In this document: positions 6,224 to 9,361 of the stretch, piece by piece
Layout: each line of letters opens with the position of its first letter
Numbering within the stretch: the first letter of the stretch is position 1
Assembly: GCA_028678445.1 (NCBI GenBank)
Contig: JAJRDJ010000209.1
Coordinates: 1 to 9,361, forward strand
Source of the DNA: Methylococcaceae bacterium
GTDB taxonomy: Bacteria; Pseudomonadota; Gammaproteobacteria; Methylococcales; Methylococcaceae
Length of the DNA: 9,361 bases
Direction: 5' to 3'
Made by a program: the position numbers and the translations under genes
Notes under the pieces: model-generated
The model's database searches: none
What the model was told of the DNA's origin: nothing
Seen by the model: the letters and a program-made list of their open reading frames with translations, nothing else

Positions 6224-7381
6224 TCAAACAGGATTATGCAGGGCATGTCCGGCAAAGTCCGGGAGCCGGCGGTCTATCAAGCCGGTGAGAGTACCCCGGA
6301 AACTGGCTGATTCAATGATGCCGCCGCCGAGGCATTCATCGCCCTGGTAGAACACCACCGATTGCCCCGGCGTCACCGCGCGTTGCGGCTGGTCGAAACG
6401 TACCTGATAGCGATCATGCTCCAGCGGCCAGACCTCGCAAGGTTGGTCCGGCTGACGATAGCGGGTTTTGGCCGAACAACGGAGCGACGCCTCCAGCGGA
6501 TACCCCAGACACCAATCCAGCGTGCCGGCTTCCAGGCGGTCGGACAACAGCAGGGGATGCGCGTGACCCTGGCCCACGATCAGGACGTTACGCTCCAGAT
6601 CCTTGGCCAGCACATACCAGGCTTCATGCCCGGCACCCTGGATGCCGCCGATGCCAAACCCGCGCCGCTGGCCCAGGGTGTAATACATCAGCCCCTCGTG
6701 TTGCCCCAGCACCTGCCCGTCCGGCGTTTCAATGTTACCCGGCCGGGCCGGCAGATAGCGCTGTAAAAATTCCTTGAAGCGGCGCTCGCCGATGAAACAA
6801 ATACCGGTGCTGTCGCGCTTGCGGGCGTTGCCGAAACCGGCGCGGTCCGCCAGCCGCCGCACATCGGCTTTTTCCAGAGCGCCGATGGGAAACAGGGTGC
6901 GCGCCAGTTGGGGCTGGCCCAGGGTGTAAATGAAATAGGTCTGGTCCTTGTTGCCGTCCCTGCTCTTCAGCAAGCGATAATGGCCGCCGCGCGTTTCTAT
7001 CCGGGCGTAATGGCCGGTCGCGATCAGGTCGCCGCCGAGATCCTGGGCGTAATCGAGAAAGGCCTTGAATTTGATTTCTTTGTTGCAAAGGATGTCCGGG
7101 TTGGGCGTCCGGCCCGCCGCATATTCCGAAACAAATACCTCGAACACATGATCCCAGTATTCGGCGGCGAAGTTGACGGTTTTGAGCGGGATGCCCAGCC
7201 GGTCACACACGGCTTGCGCATCGGCGAGGTCTTCCTTGGCCGTGCAATATTCGGTGCCATCGTCTTCGTCCCAGTTCTTCATGAAGAGGCCGGTCACCGA
7301 GTAACCTTGCTCCAGCAGCAGCAGGGCGCTCACCGAGGAATCCACCCCGCCGGACATGCCGACAATGACTTTCTGCGGCAT
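6224..7381 (-). CDS. mnmA: tRNA-specific 2-thiouridylase
   Basis: MnmA puts the 2-thio group on wobble uridine 34 of tRNA-Lys, -Glu and -Gln: it adenylates the base with ATP and accepts sulfur from the Tus relay. The 385-residue protein has the PP-loop GMSGGVDSS (8-16). It also has NPDILCNKEIKF (94-105) with the general acid/base Asp96 and Cys99, and DSTGICFIGER (190-200) with the persulfide Cys195; these correspond to Asp99, Cys102 and Cys199 of E. coli. YYTLGQRRGFGIGG (233-246) and a C-terminal beta-barrel with TPGQSVVFY follow. All catalytic residues are present. It is slightly longer than the E. coli protein (368 from memory). The ATG at 7381 lies four bases after the nudJ stop (TGAGCGGATG), so translation is probably coupled. 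Confidence 0.97.
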   Translation of the reverse strand: MPQKVIVGMSGGVDSSVSALLLLEQGYSVTGLFMKNWDEDDGTEYCTAKEDLADAQAVCDRLGIPLKTVNFAAEYWDHVFEVFVSEYAAGRTPNPDILCNKEIKFKAFLDYAQDLGGDLIATGHYARIETRGGHYRLLKSRDGNKDQTYFIYTLGQPQLARTLFPIGALEKADVRRLADRAGFGNARKRDSTGICFIGERRFKEFLQRYLPARPGNIETPDGQVLGQHEGLMYYTLGQRRGFGIGGIQGAGHEAWYVLAKDLERNVLIVGQGHAHPLLLSDRLEAGTLDWCLGYPLEASLRCSAKTRYRQPDQPCEVWPLEHDRYQVRFDQPQRAVTPGQSVVFYQGDECLGGGIIESASFRGTLTGLIDRRLPDFAGHALHNPV

Positions 7382-7385
7382 CCGC

Positions 7386-7856
7386 TCAGGCCAGCAAGGA
7401 TTTCAGCACGGTCAGCGGATAAAGATCACCGGCCAGATAGTCATCGAGGCAACGGAGGACCAGTTCGCTGCGATGCTGATCTCGACGAACCATGAGCTCG
7501 TCACGCGACAGCCAGACTGGCTGGATGATTCCCTCGTCAAGAGGAGCTTCCTCATCATACCGCTGTCCGTGCGCCGCCATGGCAATTCGCAGATAGCTGA
7601 TGCTTCCATCCGCCCTGCTCCACAGATACGCTCCTACCAGCGCCTCTGGCTCGACCCGCCAGCCGGTCTCCTCGAAGGTTTCACGCACCAGCGCGTCCGG
7701 CAGCGACTCGCCAGCCTCCACATGACCCGCAGGCTGATTGATGACAAGTTTGCCTTCGGGATCACGCTCTTCTACAAAGAGAAAGCGCCCTTGGCGCTCG
7801 ACAATGGCCGCCACGGTGACACGGGGTCGGCCAATTGGTGTTTCTGTTGGGTACAT
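7386..7856 (-). CDS. nudJ: Nudix hydrolase, NudJ-type phosphatase
   Basis: This 156-residue protein has a complete Nudix box at 44-66: Gly44, Glu50, Arg58-Glu59, Glu62-Glu63 and Gly65-Trp66, reading GHVEAGES to RETFEETGW. The box binds Mg2+ and cleaves X-linked nucleoside or other diphosphates. It resembles E. coli NudJ around VTVAAIVE and INQPAGHVEAGE (E. coli has NQPAGHLEADE). E. coli NudJ removes phosphate from nucleoside tri- and diphosphates and the thiamin precursor HMP-PP. The position directly before mnmA is the same as in E. coli, which supports the symbol; the substrate is not shown by sequence. The ATG at 7856 lacks a strong ribosome-binding site but is the only sensible start before the first beta-strand. 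It is the first gene after the 189-bp gap behind trkA. Confidence 0.88.
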   Translation of the reverse strand: MYPTETPIGRPRVTVAAIVERQGRFLFVEERDPEGKLVINQPAGHVEAGESLPDALVRETFEETGWRVEPEALVGAYLWSRADGSISYLRIAMAAHGQRYDEEAPLDEGIIQPVWLSRDELMVRRDQHRSELVLRCLDDYLAGDLYPLTVLKSLLA

Positions 7857-7862
7857 GAGTGC

Positions 7863-7928
7863 TTATGTCTGCATAAAAATGGCTAATATTCTGTATCGGA
7901 GAAGAACCCGAAACCCCGCGATCAACAT
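7863..7928 (-). other. 21-codon hydrophobic/basic open frame upstream of nudJ
   Basis: An ATG at 7928 opens a 21-residue frame (MLIAGFRVLLRYRILAIFMQ plus T) ending at a TAA six bases before the nudJ ATG. The frame remains open 19 codons further upstream, back to a TAG. The product is hydrophobic with several Arg, like a small membrane peptide or the remnant of a membrane protein. AGGGG lies about 11 bases before the ATG, which is too far to be convincing. I do not recognise it. Confidence 0.15.
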
Positions 7929-8019
7929 CAGGACACTGGCCCCTGCCAGACGGAGCTCAAGTTTGAAGAGCCTGACATTTTCCGGCTATTCACAGGATGG
8001 CACAAGCAAAGGGCGTATT

Positions 8020-8041
8020 AACAGAAAGCGGGATTCATCCC
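8020..8041 (-). terminator. Weak terminator-like hairpin after trkA
   Basis: Just after the trkA TAA the minus strand reads GGGATGAATCCC (8041-8030), a 4- to 5-bp stem with a tight loop. GCTTTCTGTT, a broken T-rich stretch, follows. The position is right for a trkA terminator but the stem is short. Confidence 0.3.
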
Positions 8042-8045
8042 TCGG

Positions 8046-9361
8046 TTAATCTGCTTCATCCGAATGGAACAAACGCTCAACATCAGGGATGAGTTTCTTG
8101 TCCAACAGGAACATGATGACGTGATCGCCCGCTTCGATGACGGTGTCATGATGGACCTGCAGCACTTCATCACCCCGCACCAGCGCGCCCATTACAACCC
8201 CTTGGGGTATCTCAATCTGGTTAAGCGGAACGCCGATAACCTTGGACTTGCCCGCCGTTCCATGCGCGACCATCTCAATCGCCTCTGAAGAGCCATGCCG
8301 GAGCGAATAAACCTGGGCAATATCGCCGCGCCGGATATAGCGCAACAGGGCGCTGATCGTCGCCTGCTGTGGCGAGATCACCAGGTCGACATGGCCGGTA
8401 TCCACAATATCGGCGTAAGCATCATTATTGACGAGGCTGATCACCCGGCGGGCGCCCAGCCGCTTGGCCAGCATTGCGGAAAGGATGTTGGCCTCGTCAT
8501 TATTGGTGATTGCGCAAAATACATCGGCGTTCTCGACGTTTTCGCTTTGCAACAATTCCTTGTCCGAGGCATCGCCAATCAGCACCGTGGCCTTGTTCAG
8601 TTGCGTAGCAATTTTCTTGGCGCGGCTCGGGTCACGTTCAATCACCTTAACCTGATAATTATTTTCCAGCGCCTGGGCTACCCGTTTCCCGACATGCCCG
8701 CCTCCTGCGAAGATGAGCCGCTTGTAGGACTTTTCGGTTCTCCGCAACTCGGACATGACGTCCTTGATTTCCTCGGCCGACGCGAGAAAGAACACTTCAT
8801 CGCCATTATTGATGATGGTGCTGCCATTGGGCACGATTGGCTGGCCATCACGGAAGATGGCGGCAATCCGCGCGTGGAAGTTCGGCATGTGTTCATGCAG
8901 TTCACGGATCTCATGGCCCACCATAGGCCCGCCCCGCACTGCCCTGACCGAGGCCAGCCGCACTCTTCCTTCGGCGAAATCCAGTACCTGCGAGGCACCG
9001 GGGTATTCAAGCAGCCGCTGGATGAACTGGGTGATGATCTGCTCGGGACTGATGACGTAGTCGATCGGGATCGTCTCGGGTGTAAAGAGCCCGGGAAAGG
9101 CAAAATACTCAATGGCCCGCACACGGGCGATCTTGCGCGGCACCTTGAAGAGGATATCCGCCATCTGGCAGGCAAGCATGTTGGTTTCGTCGTCGCTGGT
9201 GGCGGCGATCAACATTTCAGCCGTCGCCGCGCCGGCGCGTTGCAATACCGGGGGATGTGCGGCGTTGCCCTGCACAGTCCGGATATCAAAGCGGTCCTGC
9301 AGTTTTTTCAGCAGGTCGGAGCGGATGTCGACCATCACGATGTCATTCTTCTCGCCCGACA
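8046..9361 (-). CDS. trkA: Trk system K+ uptake regulatory protein TrkA (5' end outside window)
   Basis: TrkA is the cytoplasmic NAD(H)/nucleotide-binding ring that gates the TrkH/TrkG K+ channel. The visible 437 residues cover almost the whole tandem RCK architecture: RCK-N1 (from SGEKNDIVMVD, with GNAAHPPVL and TSDDETNMLAC), RCK-C1 at about 125-210, RCK-N2 from about 214 with the dinucleotide motif GGGHVG at 219-224 and ISPQQATISALL, then RCK-C2 to the end, DKKLIPDVERLF. In-frame GTG and ATG codons at 9338 and 9335 are not the start, because the frame continues to the edge as SGEKNDI and aligns with E. coli TrkA around VGENNDITVVD. About 20 N-terminal residues, including the first glycine-rich loop, lie outside. 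No trkH or trkG is in the window. Confidence 0.96.
   Translation of the reverse strand, partial: SGEKNDIVMVDIRSDLLKKLQDRFDIRTVQGNAAHPPVLQRAGAATAEMLIAATSDDETNMLACQMADILFKVPRKIARVRAIEYFAFPGLFTPETIPIDYVISPEQIITQFIQRLLEYPGASQVLDFAEGRVRLASVRAVRGGPMVGHEIRELHEHMPNFHARIAAIFRDGQPIVPNGSTIINNGDEVFFLASAEEIKDVMSELRRTEKSYKRLIFAGGGHVGKRVAQALENNYQVKVIERDPSRAKKIATQLNKATVLIGDASDKELLQSENVENADVFCAITNNDEANILSAMLAKRLGARRVISLVNNDAYADIVDTGHVDLVISPQQATISALLRYIRRGDIAQVYSLRHGSSEAIEMVAHGTAGKSKVIGVPLNQIEIPQGVVMGALVRGDEVLQVHHDTVIEAGDHVIMFLLDKKLIPDVERLFHSDEAD

Noticed and set aside
6141..6227. 29-residue upstream extension of purB
   Set aside because: No resemblance to PurB N-termini, and it covers the hairpin and T run after mnmA.
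6192..6230. Possible purB promoter on the minus strand: TTGACG and TAGAAT
   Set aside because: Both hexamers are good matches individually, but 23 bases separate them, too far for a standard sigma-70 promoter.
6908..7495. Plus-strand open frame of 195 codons antisense to mnmA and nudJ
   Set aside because: It crosses two well-supported minus-strand genes and shows no motif.
7857..8045. Promoter for the nudJ run
   Set aside because: TTGATC and several AT-rich hexamers occur, but no pair has acceptable spacing, so I did not call one.
1..9361. tRNA genes, CRISPR repeats, insertion sequences, phage or defence genes
   Set aside because: None seen by reading both strands; the window is almost entirely filled by housekeeping genes with normal composition.

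Overview
This window is an ordinary housekeeping segment of a GC-rich gammaproteobacterial chromosome. I infer this from gene content and order: nudJ-mnmA-purB, lolA-rarA and birA-coaX-SPOR are all neighbourhoods known from gammaproteobacteria, and the periplasmic LolA shows the cell is Gram-negative. The proteins resemble their E. coli and Pseudomonas counterparts throughout. I cannot name a genus.

Layout, reading in the direction of transcription (minus strand, right to left). The window opens inside trkA (K+ uptake regulator, 5' end cut by the window edge). After trkA there is a weak terminator-like hairpin and a 189-bp gap. Seven genes follow with short gaps: nudJ (Nudix hydrolase), mnmA (tRNA 2-thiouridylase), purB (adenylosuccinate lyase), lolA (lipoprotein carrier), rarA (AAA+ ATPase), birA (biotin ligase and repressor), coaX (type III pantothenate kinase), and a gene for a membrane-anchored SPOR-like protein. 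The last three are joined by two ATGA overlaps. The last 276 bp (positions 1-276) are AT-richer (about 40% GC by hand count over 101-200) and contain inverted repeats. A short plus-strand reading frame that enters from outside the window ends there at 101; it may be the tail of a convergent gene.

How the genes relate. There is no single pathway. The set mixes nucleotide metabolism and clean-up (purB, nudJ), tRNA wobble modification (mnmA), envelope biogenesis (lolA, the SPOR protein), replication fork maintenance (rarA) and cofactor metabolism (birA for biotin, coaX for CoA; both feed acetyl-CoA carboxylase and fatty acid synthesis). Short spacing suggests one or two long transcripts. A hairpin followed by a T run between mnmA and purB may separate them.

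I found no mobile element, CRISPR array, tRNA, toxin or defence module, and nothing that amounts to a new biological system. The points most worth a second look are: hflD is absent from its usual place between mnmA and purB; the SPOR protein appears to hold three related SPOR-like units instead of one; and a small frame in the lolA-rarA gap ends exactly on the rarA start (TGATG).
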